Part shown: positions 16,035 through 24,467 of the stretch, in pieces
Position numbering within the stretch: the stretch's first letter is position 1
Layout: each line of letters starts with the position of its first letter
Assembly (NCBI GenBank): GCA_964247295.1
Contig: CAXTTV010000055.1
Location: forward strand, 1-26,316
DNA length: 26,316 nucleotides
Direction of reading: 5' to 3'
DNA from: CAXTTV01 sp964247295
GTDB lineage: Bacteria > Chloroflexota > Ktedonobacteria > Ktedonobacterales > Ktedonobacteraceae
Program-made: the position numbers and the translations under genes
Notes under the pieces: model-generated
The model's database searches: none
What the model saw: the letters and a program-made list of their open reading frames with translations, nothing else
Told to the model about the DNA's origin: nothing

Positions 16035-17234
16035 TTATTGAATGCTATAGCTAATCTTCGTCCAGGTCTTACCACTATCATTCGTCTGGTAAAGGACCCC
16101 GTTAGAACCATCCTTCCCACCGATAGCCCAGCCGTCGGTCGGGGAGATGAAATTCAGAGCCGTCACGTTCGAGAAGTCCACATCGGGAGTAAACTTCGTC
16201 CAGCTCTCACCGCCGGTATTGCTGAATTGCAGATCTTTACCATTCACCACCCAGGCATTATTGCTATCCACGACATTCAGCGTTTTCGCCGAAGTCACAT
16301 CCCGAAGGAACTGCTTGGGGTTCCAGTTCTCGCCCTCATCCTGAGAGGTAAACAGATTGATACCTTGACCATCAGAATTTTTCTCAGCAACAGGCAACAG
16401 AACCGTATTTCCAATGATAGCCGGGGGCTCTATTGAGTAATCAGTAGCAGCCTCTCCACGAGAGATGGGCAGATTCTGCTGCTTCCAGCTTTTACCGCCA
16501 TCATGAGTCACATACAGGTACGGCTGATTGTTTTGATGGCTATTGCCAGTCAGCCAGCCCGTATTAGAATCTTTAAAAGAAAAGCCGCTTTTTGAGCCAT
16601 TCGCGGCAATCTGACCTTTGGTATCGGCAACCTTATTCCAGGTAGCACCGCCATCCGCCGAATGGAAAAGCTTCATCTCCTGATTACTCAGACCATTACC
16701 GGTAGTGATGCCGATCCAGCCCTCCTGAGCATTAATAAAGTTGGGGCGCATCAAGCCAATATCACCGGGAGTCTCAAGCGTAATCTTAATAGTATGCCAG
16801 CTAGATCCGCCATCGTGAGTGTACAGGAGCTGGATAGCATCATTGGAGGTAGTTTTCGAGACCACCCAGGCATTCTGGGCATTCAAGAAATCTGCGATGC
16901 CGACGCTAGAAACCTCCATTGAGAGCTTTTTCCAACCTTTGCCGCCATCGCTCGTCTTCAGGACCGCATTTTGAGTGAGAGCCCAGCCATGGGATTGATC
17001 CAGCATCCGAATATCGGTAAAAACGTCGGTCGAAGGGGTGCTTTGACTCGCTGTCGTAGTATCCGCCTTCGTTGTAGACGTGCTTGCCGTTGTAGACGTA
17101 CTTGCCGTTGTGGAAGCAGCAGAAGTACTGCCACCGCCGCAAGCCGAAATCGCCATCACCATAAAGATAGCCAGGAAAAGCAGAGGGAGAGCAAAGCCCT
17201 TTTTTGAGAGAGTATTTACATAGTGTTTTGTCAT
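16035..17234 (-). CDS. Secreted beta-propeller lipoprotein with Asp-box (BNR/Ycf48-like) repeats
   Basis: A 399-residue exported protein. A lipoprotein signal peptide covers residues 1-31 and ends in the lipobox ISAC, with lipidated Cys32. A Ser/Thr/Ala linker follows (33-69), part of whose DNA is an 18-bp tandem repeat near 17070-17105. The mature domain has seven Asp-box motifs of the type S-x-D-x-G-x-x-W, the first at 95-101 (SDGGKGW) and others such as HDGGSSW, ADGGATW, HDGGKSW and NDSGKTW, which fits a seven-bladed propeller. A ribosome site AGGAAGGA lies about 10 nt before the start. Ycf48 helps assemble photosystem II in cyanobacteria. No photosynthetic context exists here, so only a surface-anchored binding or assembly role can be inferred. 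It is convergent with nuo and divergent from the T4SS region. Confidence 0.85.
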   Translation of the reverse strand: MTKHYVNTLSKKGFALPLLFLAIFMVMAISACGGGSTSAASTTASTSTTASTSTTKADTTTASQSTPSTDVFTDIRMLDQSHGWALTQNAVLKTSDGGKGWKKLSMEVSSVGIADFLNAQNAWVVSKTTSNDAIQLLYTHDGGSSWHTIKITLETPGDIGLMRPNFINAQEGWIGITTGNGLSNQEMKLFHSADGGATWNKVADTKGQIAANGSKSGFSFKDSNTGWLTGNSHQNNQPYLYVTHDGGKSWKQQNLPISRGEAATDYSIEPPAIIGNTVLLPVAEKNSDGQGINLFTSQDEGENWNPKQFLRDVTSAKTLNVVDSNNAWVVNGKDLQFSNTGGESWTKFTPDVDFSNVTALNFISPTDGWAIGGKDGSNGVLYQTNDSGKTWTKISYSIQ

Positions 17235-17917
17235 AGATGGAAATCCTTCCTAAGATAATTATGTGTGATCCAGCTCCCTTATTTCACCTTCTTCAATATT
17301 CCCCCGAAACATCAATGCCCTATTGTGAACAAGATAGAAAAGCAGCAACGAAAAGGGGAGGGAAGGGAAAAAGAGAGAGGTCTATCGTTCTCACACTCAT
17401 ATAAATGAAGCGGCACCTTGAGAAATCTCTAAATGTAAACACATTAATTTTAATCTAATAATTATCTAATATTTTGATAGTAACACCTTTTGTAAACAAA
17501 AAATTATAAATTTCTTACCCATATTCCATTTTTTCGATGATAAATGAGAAGAAGCTACTAATTAGAAAAAAGGTATTTATCAGGCAAACAATATTCCAGA
17601 AAAGAAATTTGTAAGTATTGGATAAGACGTATACAACAAAAAATAGTGGATCTTTGTCTCATGTTTCTTTGTTTTATAAAACATTCCTTTTGGATAATTG
17701 ATTCCTTTATTTACTATTTTTATGTTAACAAGGAGCTTTTTTGAGGAAAATATGTCTTGTTTATTTTAAACGAAAAGAAAGGAAAAATTATAAAAAGAGA
17801 AAAATTTCCCTATTTCCCCCTTTTTTTCAGGAGAGAACTAGTGTATTATATATTTCGGTTACAACATTTATATAATTAACTTGGGGTACTACTCAAGTCT
17901 AGCATCGAGAATCGTTC
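17235..17917. other. AT-rich intergenic region, no gene seen
   Basis: About 680 bp with many A and T runs, clearly lower in GC than the nuo genes. The longest frames I could read are tiny (for example a 27-codon frame starting near 17660) and lack ribosome sites. It should hold the promoter of the - strand lipoprotein gene and, at the other end, a TATAAT-like box near 17872, but I find no convincing -35 element for either. No tRNA, CRISPR or clear attachment-site repeat is visible. Confidence 0.6.
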
Positions 17918-18307
17918 ATGCCGAACAACGCCATAATCCTTGATGCCTTATTTCAACATGTCGCCGAGCGCCTGGATAGAAAAACCCTGTTATACGAGAC
18001 GCGTTATCACACCAGGCAGAGAGATCCGCAACATCTCTACACGATACATTCAATGGCTACACGGCGGATTTACGAGCGGCAGATCTATGATTTCTTAAGG
18101 TGGTGCTGTACCGAGATACACAGTCGAGACACAGTACATAGTCTGCTCATAAAAATCGAAAACAACACATCATATCTTATTGCTCATTATTTGGAGATGC
18201 AAGCACAAGTCAAAAGCCCTTCTACTTTGAGAAGTTTACGGGCGGCGCTCCGCTGCTTCAATGATAGCTCCCAGCCAGCCAGTTTCGGATCAGGAGCTGG
18301 CCCATAA
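17918..18307 (+). pseudogene. Tyrosine-recombinase-like N-terminal (core-binding) fragment, probably frameshifted
   Basis: A 129-residue frame. Residues about 48-115 look like the SAM-like core-binding domain of phage or Xer-type integrases: RRIYERQIYDFLRWC, then a helix ending IAHYLEMQAQ, then SPSTLRSLRAALRCF, which matches the usual SxxTxxxxxxALRxFF close of that domain. No catalytic domain follows. The frame ends in a short unrelated tail (ASFGSGAGP) past a (CCAG)3 repeat at 18271-18282. Removing one CCAG unit would join it in frame with the next entry. The ribosome site is weak. This is similarity by eye only, and it could be an independent small gene. Confidence 0.4.
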
Positions 18308-18458
18308 AATTTTTGGTTGCCAGCTTGATAATGCAGTTCGCATCAATATGGATAAACATTTTGATAAGATTCGTCAGAAATTGATGCCGACAGGAATCAA
18401 TGTGCATCGAGTGACACGATACGGCTATATATTGCTACCATCGTTTTCGGCGGCTTAA
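18261..18458 (+). pseudogene. OmpR-type winged-helix DNA-binding domain fragment
   Basis: A 65-residue frame overlapping the previous one by 47 nt in a +1-shifted frame. It reads QPVSDQELAHKIFG, then DNAVRINMDKHFDKIRQKL, then INVHRVTRYGYILLP. This follows the order of the OmpR/PhoB effector domain: the VSxxEL turn, the AVxxxIxxLRxKL recognition helix, and the wing ending in a GYxL strand. The domain lacks its N-terminal strands in this frame, but the end of the previous frame (STLRSLRAALRCFNDSSQP) would supply the missing first helix if the frameshift were repaired. No receiver domain is present and no ribosome site precedes ATG 18261, so separate translation is doubtful. Confidence 0.4.
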
Positions 18459-18524
18459 CAACTATTAAATATCTCGGCATGCTGTTGTATATGTTTTTTT
18501 GTTTCAAACAAGGATGTAAAAAGA

Positions 18525-20000
18525 ATGCGGTATCGTCAACTCTACTGGCACCTTGGATTCATAGGTGCAATCTTATTTATCAGTTTCGCTCTAACCCTGC
18601 TCTTACCAACATTAGCAGTTATCTCATCTTCTCAGTATAGTTCTGCCAGCGCGCAGGGATCATCCCCGTCTGTTGGATTAGGCTACGGTGGAAGCAACCA
18701 GCAAGTCGTGCCTCAACCCAAAAAGCCGATTAAAGTTACACCTACTAACGCACCCTCCCCGATTCATCCATTGCCTCAAAATTCTGAGCCACCAGTTGTT
18801 GGAGCAGCAGGGCCGGTAATCAAGCCAGGTGCAGAGACTACACACCCATCATCGGTAGCCACACCTAACCCTGTTACAAACGTGACTTGTGGTCAGGCAT
18901 CAGAGATTATCCCAATGGAAGTTGAAGGCGTGAAAGCCTCAGATCTTCAAAATGGTAACCACATTGTCTGCAACGGTGCTGCTCTTCATGCAGGGAATGA
19001 CTACTGTGCAACAGGAAATAAACTCTTCGCTCTTATGAGCTGGAATGAAGAAGAGATCTTACCAAAAAATAGCGCTCTCAATAACCAGAAACTTTGTTTG
19101 AAAAATCATCAAAAATCTGGCGGAGCAAGTGCCCCCTCTGATGACAATAGAAGTTGTCCTCTTAACGCTATGCTTCCTAAATCAGATATTATTCCAAATA
19201 TGTGTGATGGTCTAAAAAATTCTATTACCGATATCTTTAAGCCTATTGCGGACATCAAAGATGCTAAGGCAGCTATCGGAAACATTCTTTACTCGACACC
19301 GGCTGAAGCTACTTATAACAATCCGGGTATTCGCGAAATCTGGAATGCCATCCTCAAAATTGTTGATGCTATAGTCGTGATCGCGGCTGGCTGGATCGGC
19401 ATTCGGATTATGACCAGGCAGAGTACGATGGGCTACGCGGAGGCGATTGATATGTTACCTCGCTTCTTACTAGCAATTTTAGCAGCTCACTTTAGTTTGG
19501 ATCTTATCCAAATAATAGTTGAATTTAATAACGCACTCTGCTCAACAATTCATCAGCTCTACGGCAGTTTCAGCCCAGATTTTAATGATAACACCTCAAT
19601 ACTCTTCACACTCTTCCTAAGACTTATCAACTATATTATGGATTTTCTCCTCCTAATTGAGGGAGTTGTCCGTCTAGGTATCTTTGTACTATTAACAGTC
19701 TTATCGCCTGTAGCAATTTTTTGCTGGTTCTCTCCTAATACAGAACGTTTTTCGCGAATCTGGGCAAACTGGCTATTGACGGTAATTCTAATGCAGATTC
19801 TCCAGGTCCTGTTTCAGGCGATTGGTACTCATTTGATTGATAATATCACGCTTATAGGGAGTGCAGGCTTCAGTCTAATTGCGAAACTAATTATTGGCGC
19901 AGGTCTGATGTATGTTACTCTTATTATTCCTTTTCAGCTTCGCCAGTGGATGACTGCACCTTTCACCGTCCTCTCACGGACTGAAAACAAAGCTGTTTAA
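18525..20000 (+). CDS. VirB6/TrbL-like polytopic T4SS protein with extracytoplasmic domain
   Basis: 491 residues in three parts. A signal peptide or anchor (hydrophobic 10-33, possible cleavage after ASA at 43) comes first. A Pro-rich linker (about 55-120) leads to an extracytoplasmic region of roughly 120-270 with six cysteines (for example VTCGQ, HIVCNG, DYCATG), which could form disulfides. Residues from about 275 to 485 hold five or six membrane helices, including IVVIAAGWIGIRIM and GIFVLLTVLSPVAIFCW, the latter like the LxPVAI-type helix of TrbL/VirB6 proteins. In T4SS these form the inner-membrane channel. AAGGA at 18510-18514 serves ATG 18525, and a small inverted repeat TTGTTTCAAACAA (18499-18511) overlaps it. 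Base composition is more AT-rich than in the nuo genes. First gene of the secretion cluster. Confidence 0.7.
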   Translation: MRYRQLYWHLGFIGAILFISFALTLLLPTLAVISSSQYSSASAQGSSPSVGLGYGGSNQQVVPQPKKPIKVTPTNAPSPIHPLPQNSEPPVVGAAGPVIKPGAETTHPSSVATPNPVTNVTCGQASEIIPMEVEGVKASDLQNGNHIVCNGAALHAGNDYCATGNKLFALMSWNEEEILPKNSALNNQKLCLKNHQKSGGASAPSDDNRSCPLNAMLPKSDIIPNMCDGLKNSITDIFKPIADIKDAKAAIGNILYSTPAEATYNNPGIREIWNAILKIVDAIVVIAAGWIGIRIMTRQSTMGYAEAIDMLPRFLLAILAAHFSLDLIQIIVEFNNALCSTIHQLYGSFSPDFNDNTSILFTLFLRLINYIMDFLLLIEGVVRLGIFVLLTVLSPVAIFCWFSPNTERFSRIWANWLLTVILMQILQVLFQAIGTHLIDNITLIGSAGFSLIAKLIIGAGLMYVTLIIPFQLRQWMTAPFTVLSRTENKAV

Positions 20001-20023
20001 CAAGGAAAGAGAAGGATAAGCAT

Positions 20024-21175
20024 ATGAAAAAGCTGGGCTGTATAGCCACAAGCATCCTGCTAGTTTTTCTCTTATGCATATGTTTGATGATTAATATTCT
20101 TACTGCATTGGCAGCGGATGCAATAAACCATCCTATAGAGACTGCCTGGAAGGCGATCGTAAGTATCTTTGATCCCACAACAAGCGATTCTTCCAGCCAT
20201 AGTGTTTCTCCTTCAGCGCGTAGTGTAGTAAGGAACGCAGTGAATATTGCAACTCATCTACGATGTAGCAGTGACAATTCATCTTCAGGCTATTGTCCAT
20301 CAAGATATGTCTGGTATGGCTCTGACTTTCCTCAGGCTGCCAAAAACTGGATTGCTGCCAACAAATATGGAGCAGATACCTACACTAGCGGAGATTTCCA
20401 ATGTGTCAGTCTTGTGGTCCTGGCTTATGCACTCTCGACAACCCCACTACCCTATACGGCATTAGATGGTGATATGTTCTGGAAAGAGTATGCTAATGGT
20501 ACACATTCTGGCTGGGTGGAGAAACCTAACGGCGATCTACCTCGACCGGGCGACATTATGGCCTGGTCTGGCGGTAGCGCAGGTCATGTCTCAATTGTTG
20601 TGAGTACAACCCCAACATCGATTACCTTCGCACAGGCTAATTCAACTCTTCAGATAGAAACCCTGCCTTTGTTAGCAGACCATACTGTTGATACCAGATC
20701 ATGGGGAGGTCTTTACGTTCAAGGTTATATTCGCCCCGCCGACAAAACGCCTGACACAATAGTTCCCTCATCTGACAATTTGCCAAAAAGCAAGTATGTG
20801 GAAATGGCTCGTCAGGATGCTATAGAGGCCGGAATCGATCCTAATATGTTCTTACGTCAGATTAATCAGGAGAGCGGTTTTAATCCTAATTCAAGGTCTG
20901 ATGCTGGCGCGGTCGGAATTGCTCAATTTTTACCTTCTACGGCAGCCGAGTTGAGTGTAGATCCATCCAATCCCGAAGAAGCTTTGAAGGGGGCGGCGCG
21001 TTTAATGGCTAGCCATATCGCAAATAACAATGGAAATTTAGGGAAAGCTCTTGCTGCATACAATGCCGGCCAGGGAACAGTCGATAAAACAGTTGCAGCC
21101 CACGGCTCTGATTGGCTGGCATATATGCCTAGCGAAACTCAAAATTACGTTCAAGTGATTCTTAACCATAATTAA
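20024..21175 (+). CDS. Bifunctional wall hydrolase: CHAP amidase/endopeptidase plus lytic transglycosylase (VirB1-like)
   Basis: 383 residues. An N-terminal hydrophobic signal or anchor (8-31) is followed by a CHAP domain (about 100-245). Its putative catalytic residues are C127 (GDFQCVSLV) and H188 (SAGHVSIVV), followed by an FAQAN segment. An SLT-type lysozyme-like domain occupies about 260-380, with catalytic Glu283 in INQESGFNPNSRS and the family segments GAVGIAQFLPSTA and ALAAYNAGQGTV. Together these cut peptide and glycan bonds and would open the wall for the secretion channel, like CwlT/Orf14 of Tn916-type elements. Here the domain order is reversed, with CHAP first. GAAGGA lies upstream, and the start is 23 bp after the previous gene. 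Confidence 0.88.
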   Translation: MKKLGCIATSILLVFLLCICLMINILTALAADAINHPIETAWKAIVSIFDPTTSDSSSHSVSPSARSVVRNAVNIATHLRCSSDNSSSGYCPSRYVWYGSDFPQAAKNWIAANKYGADTYTSGDFQCVSLVVLAYALSTTPLPYTALDGDMFWKEYANGTHSGWVEKPNGDLPRPGDIMAWSGGSAGHVSIVVSTTPTSITFAQANSTLQIETLPLLADHTVDTRSWGGLYVQGYIRPADKTPDTIVPSSDNLPKSKYVEMARQDAIEAGIDPNMFLRQINQESGFNPNSRSDAGAVGIAQFLPSTAAELSVDPSNPEEALKGAARLMASHIANNNGNLGKALAAYNAGQGTVDKTVAAHGSDWLAYMPSETQNYVQVILNHN

Positions 21176-21216
21176 CGTCCATCATTTGATGTCTCTTTAA
21201 AAGAAAGGACTTTTCA

Positions 21217-21492
21217 ATGTACTACTTAATTTTAGCTTCTATGTTAGCAGAGGGTTCTGGTTTTCCTGATATTGATAAATGGATTACGAGAATCACTACA
21301 TTAGTTAATGTTGTTGGCACTGGCATATTTACAATTACGCTTATTATTGGCGGGATTATGCTGATGACTTCAGTTGGCAATGAGCGCCGCTCTGCTCAAG
21401 CTAAGGGGGCTATTGGCAGTGCAATCATTGGATTTATTGTTATTATCGCTGTAAATACACTCATTGGTATTATTAAACAGCTCGTAAGTTAA
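21217..21492 (+). CDS. VirB2/TrbC-like T4SS pilin
   Basis: A 91-residue protein with a short hydrophobic N-terminus, a short polar segment (GSGFPDIDKW) and two strongly hydrophobic helices (about 31-54 and 67-88) separated by the small basic loop NERRSAQAK. This two-helix hairpin with a charged loop is the layout of T4SS major pilins. AGAAAGGA upstream supports the start. Its place just before PrgI and VirB4 genes strengthens the call. The leader is very short compared with VirB2, so processing is unclear. Confidence 0.75.
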   Translation: MYYLILASMLAEGSGFPDIDKWITRITTLVNVVGTGIFTITLIIGGIMLMTSVGNERRSAQAKGAIGSAIIGFIVIIAVNTLIGIIKQLVS

Positions 21493-21506
21493 AGGCTACA
21501 TATGTA

Positions 21507-21842
21507 TTGGGTATGACAGCTCGACAGGTGCTATTGATTTTTACTGGTCTCAGTGTAGGCTACGTTATCTGGAACAATCTGGGATTTCTTGGTAGTAGTT
21601 TTGTGGCCTTGAATATACGGGGGTTACTGGGAACCATTCCCGCGCTCTTCTGCATTGCCGCAGCCTTTATACAACTTGCTGGAAGAGGCCTGGAACAGTG
21701 GGCGCTGATCGCCGCGATCTATTTCGCCATGCCTAAAGTGTACTTATGGAAATTACTTGATTATGAAGATCTCTGGTCCGAGCGCGAGAAGATCTCGGAG
21801 GAAGATAAAAAGTTAGAGGAAGGAGATAGCGAGGGATGGTAA
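21507..21842 (+). CDS. PrgI/VirB3-like T4SS membrane protein
   Basis: 111 residues with membrane segments at about 8-32 and 40-75, then a charged, probably cytosolic tail (DLWSEREKISEEDKKLEE). The opening TARQVLLIFTGLSVGYVIWN resembles the LTxRQxxxxxxG core of PrgI proteins, which sit next to VirB4 in Gram-positive-type T4SS. The usual preceding segment (VPxxIxxEDKxxGP) is absent. The start is TTG 21507 (AAAGG 11 nt upstream) or ATG 21513; a stop at 21474 prevents a longer version. Its 3' end overlaps the VirB4 gene by 7 nt. Confidence 0.65.
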   Translation: MGMTARQVLLIFTGLSVGYVIWNNLGFLGSSFVALNIRGLLGTIPALFCIAAAFIQLAGRGLEQWALIAAIYFAMPKVYLWKLLDYEDLWSEREKISEEDKKLEEGDSEGW

Positions 21843-24451
21843 CTCAAAGTGGAAATATTATGGACTTTGTATCAGCTCGTGAGGTTGAGTCCAATGTTCT
21901 CTGTTTAAAGACCGATAAGAAAAAAGAGCGTGAGTATAAGGCGGTGATTCAGGTTACGCCCGTCAATTTCTCGTTGATGAGCGATACAGAAAAAGAAGGA
22001 ATTCTGGAAGGCTTTCGAGTCTTTCTTTCTAGCCTTTCCTATCCTACGATGATCCATATTCGGATCGAGTCATACGATCTCGATCCCTACCTGAAACAGA
22101 TGGATATCGCCAGTCAGTCGCCATCCGAGTCAATTCAGCAGATGGCGGCTGACCACCGGGACTTTGTGCTGAAGTTGGCCTCCACTCGGGCTCTGCTTCA
22201 GCGGAAGTTCTATATTGTGGTCCCCGCCGATAAAGATCTAGCGAAAAAGCAGAAAAAGCAAGAAAATATCTTTGATGCGGCTAGAAGTCAGCTTGATCTG
22301 CGCTGCACCGATATTACCAGCAATGTGGAGCGCATGGGCTTGACTGCCCGCCGGCTGGATAATAAAGAGCTGGTCCATTATTATCATTCCTGCCTGCACG
22401 TAACCAATGCTGAGGAATTCCCGGTTCCGGAGAGCAATATTGTTTCGGCAACACAGTCAATTCCACATGGGCTCTTCCACAGAAAACGGGGCACCGCACC
22501 TCTTACAGAAGAGGCGATTGAGGCACTGGAAACCAAAGATCTTAAGGAGCCTGAAAAGCTGACAACCCCGAAAGAGATAGAATATCCAGATCAGATAAAG
22601 ATCGCGGAACTTATCGCTCCTAGCGCTCTCCGCATCAAGCCTAACTATGTAATTGTGCGCTCCAATGTTGATGAGTACCTGCGGAGCTTCGCGATTGTGG
22701 GTTATCCTAGCCAGGTATATGCTGGCTGGCTGGATCGCTTGATCCAGATTGATGAACCTAATATTGAGGTGGCGATCCATATCAATCCTCTGGACCCGGC
22801 AACGTATACCTCTCGCCTGACTCGTAAGCTGACGGGTCTACGCGCAACCCAGATGTTGGAGGAGCGACATGGCCGTACTCCTGATCCCTATATTGCGGCG
22901 GCTCGCAAAGAGGTGGAAAACCTGCGCGATAGTCTGGTTAGCCAGGAGGAACAGGTCTTCGGCGTGTCAATCTATATTATGTGCCGCTCCAACTCTTTGC
23001 TTCAGCTAACAGAGCGATCAAATAAGCTGCTCTCGTTGCTAAAAGGCCTGGAGATTACACCTGTCGAACTGACATTAGAGCACCACCGCGCCTGGCAATG
23101 CTTTCTGCCCGATGGCCGCGATCTTCTGAAACGTCAGAAAATTCTGGATACTTCCAGCTTGATTACGGCTTTCCCGTTCGCGTCGTCCAGCCTCTCAACA
23201 CCAACTGGTATTCTGACCGGCGTGATGCCTAATGGCTCGCTGGTGATTATTGATCCGACCAGCGATATGCTAGAGAATGGACATGAGGTAAAATTCGCAC
23301 GTTCGGGCGCTGGTAAAAGTTATGATGAGAAAGTCAGAATCGTGCGCAGCCTGCTGGCTGGCTTTGAGGCGATTGTGATCGATCCCGAGGATGAGTATCT
23401 GGCTCTCTGTAAACGGATGCAGGGGATCAATGTACGCCTCTCTTCGGGTGCGCTTCAGCTTAATCCTTTTGATCTGCCAACCTCTAACGATCGGACGGAT
23501 CGGAACATCCTGGAGGAGAAATTTCAGAGCCTGCATACGCTTTTTGATCTACTGCTGGCGGATCGCCCCGGCACTTTGAATCAGCGTGAGAAAGCTTTTC
23601 TGAACAAGTGCTTCTACAAGGTCTACAGTGATAAAGGGATCACGCTTGATCCCGAGACTCACCACAATCGGCCTCCCACCATGTCAGATCTCTATAATCT
23701 GATCCGTAATAATGAGTGCGGACCAGACGTGTTTGAGATCGGTGATCGACTCCAACGTCACGTTCCGGCTTTCCCATATGAGACCTCGATCGAGCTGGAT
23801 AACCCCCTAGTCGTCTTTAATATCCGCGACCTGGATACTGATCTGCGCCCGGTCGGTCTACTACTGATCACTGATTTTGTCTGGACGCAGGTTCGACGTA
23901 AACGGCGGCCAAACCCGCGCCTGCTTGTCATTGACGAGGCCTGGGCGCTGCTCCAGTTTGACGAGGGTGGGAAGTTCCTGGCTGGTATCTCGCGCCGCGC
24001 CCGTAAATATAACCTCTGCGTGCGCACCATCACGCAAGATGTCGATGATTTCCTGACCAGCGAGTGGGGCAGGACGATCCTGGTTAACTCTTCGATGAAA
24101 TTCTTAATGAAGCAAGATACCAGCACCATCGACTCGGTTACCAAGGCCTTCCGCCTGAGCGATGGTGAACGCAAATACCTGTTAAGCTGCAACAAAGGTG
24201 AGGGACTGTTCTTTGCCCGTGGCTCACACGTCGCGATGAAGGTTGTCGCCAGCCCAATCGAGCATAGGCTCGCAACCACCAATCCAAAGGAATTGCTGGA
24301 GGAAGAGATGGCTGCGGCTGAAGTAGCTCGCGCGAAAGCAGCGGAGACTGCCACTGCGCTGGCGATCCGCAGTGATCCCAACCACTATGATGTTGTGATG
24401 CCCTCGTTCTGGGAGAAAAAGCAGAACGCTATCAAGGACACGCTTGACTAA
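21836..24451 (+). CDS. virB4: VirB4/TraC-type conjugative ATPase
   Basis: 871 residues. This is the cytosolic ATPase that powers pilus assembly and secretion. An N-terminal VirB4-specific region (about 1-440) is followed by the RecA-like motor. Walker A is ARSGAGKS with K494, and EAIVIDPEDEY follows. Walker B is LLVIDEAWALL with D700 and E701, followed by the conserved SRRARKYNL and TQDVDDFL segments typical of TraC/VirB4. The first Gly of the P-loop is Ala, as in several relatives. The C-terminus (about 820-871) is an Ala/Glu-rich coiled stretch. Codon use looks closer to the nuo genes than that of the three AT-rich genes upstream. Its ATG lies inside the PrgI-like gene's end. Confidence 0.93.
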   Translation: MVTQSGNIMDFVSAREVESNVLCLKTDKKKEREYKAVIQVTPVNFSLMSDTEKEGILEGFRVFLSSLSYPTMIHIRIESYDLDPYLKQMDIASQSPSESIQQMAADHRDFVLKLASTRALLQRKFYIVVPADKDLAKKQKKQENIFDAARSQLDLRCTDITSNVERMGLTARRLDNKELVHYYHSCLHVTNAEEFPVPESNIVSATQSIPHGLFHRKRGTAPLTEEAIEALETKDLKEPEKLTTPKEIEYPDQIKIAELIAPSALRIKPNYVIVRSNVDEYLRSFAIVGYPSQVYAGWLDRLIQIDEPNIEVAIHINPLDPATYTSRLTRKLTGLRATQMLEERHGRTPDPYIAAARKEVENLRDSLVSQEEQVFGVSIYIMCRSNSLLQLTERSNKLLSLLKGLEITPVELTLEHHRAWQCFLPDGRDLLKRQKILDTSSLITAFPFASSSLSTPTGILTGVMPNGSLVIIDPTSDMLENGHEVKFARSGAGKSYDEKVRIVRSLLAGFEAIVIDPEDEYLALCKRMQGINVRLSSGALQLNPFDLPTSNDRTDRNILEEKFQSLHTLFDLLLADRPGTLNQREKAFLNKCFYKVYSDKGITLDPETHHNRPPTMSDLYNLIRNNECGPDVFEIGDRLQRHVPAFPYETSIELDNPLVVFNIRDLDTDLRPVGLLLITDFVWTQVRRKRRPNPRLLVIDEAWALLQFDEGGKFLAGISRRARKYNLCVRTITQDVDDFLTSEWGRTILVNSSMKFLMKQDTSTIDSVTKAFRLSDGERKYLLSCNKGEGLFFARGSHVAMKVVASPIEHRLATTNPKELLEEEMAAAEVARAKAAETATALAIRSDPNHYDVVMPSFWEKKQNAIKDTLD

Positions 24452-24467
24452 CCGGAGGGAGTCTTTC

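Noticed and set aside
16038..16436. + strand frame opposite the lipoprotein gene
   Set aside because: The - strand protein has a clear signal peptide and seven Asp-box motifs; the opposite frame has no recognisable features or ribosome site.
17235..17917. tRNA or attachment site as an island insertion point
   Set aside because: I could not find a cloverleaf-type sequence or a convincing direct repeat; the region is just AT-rich.
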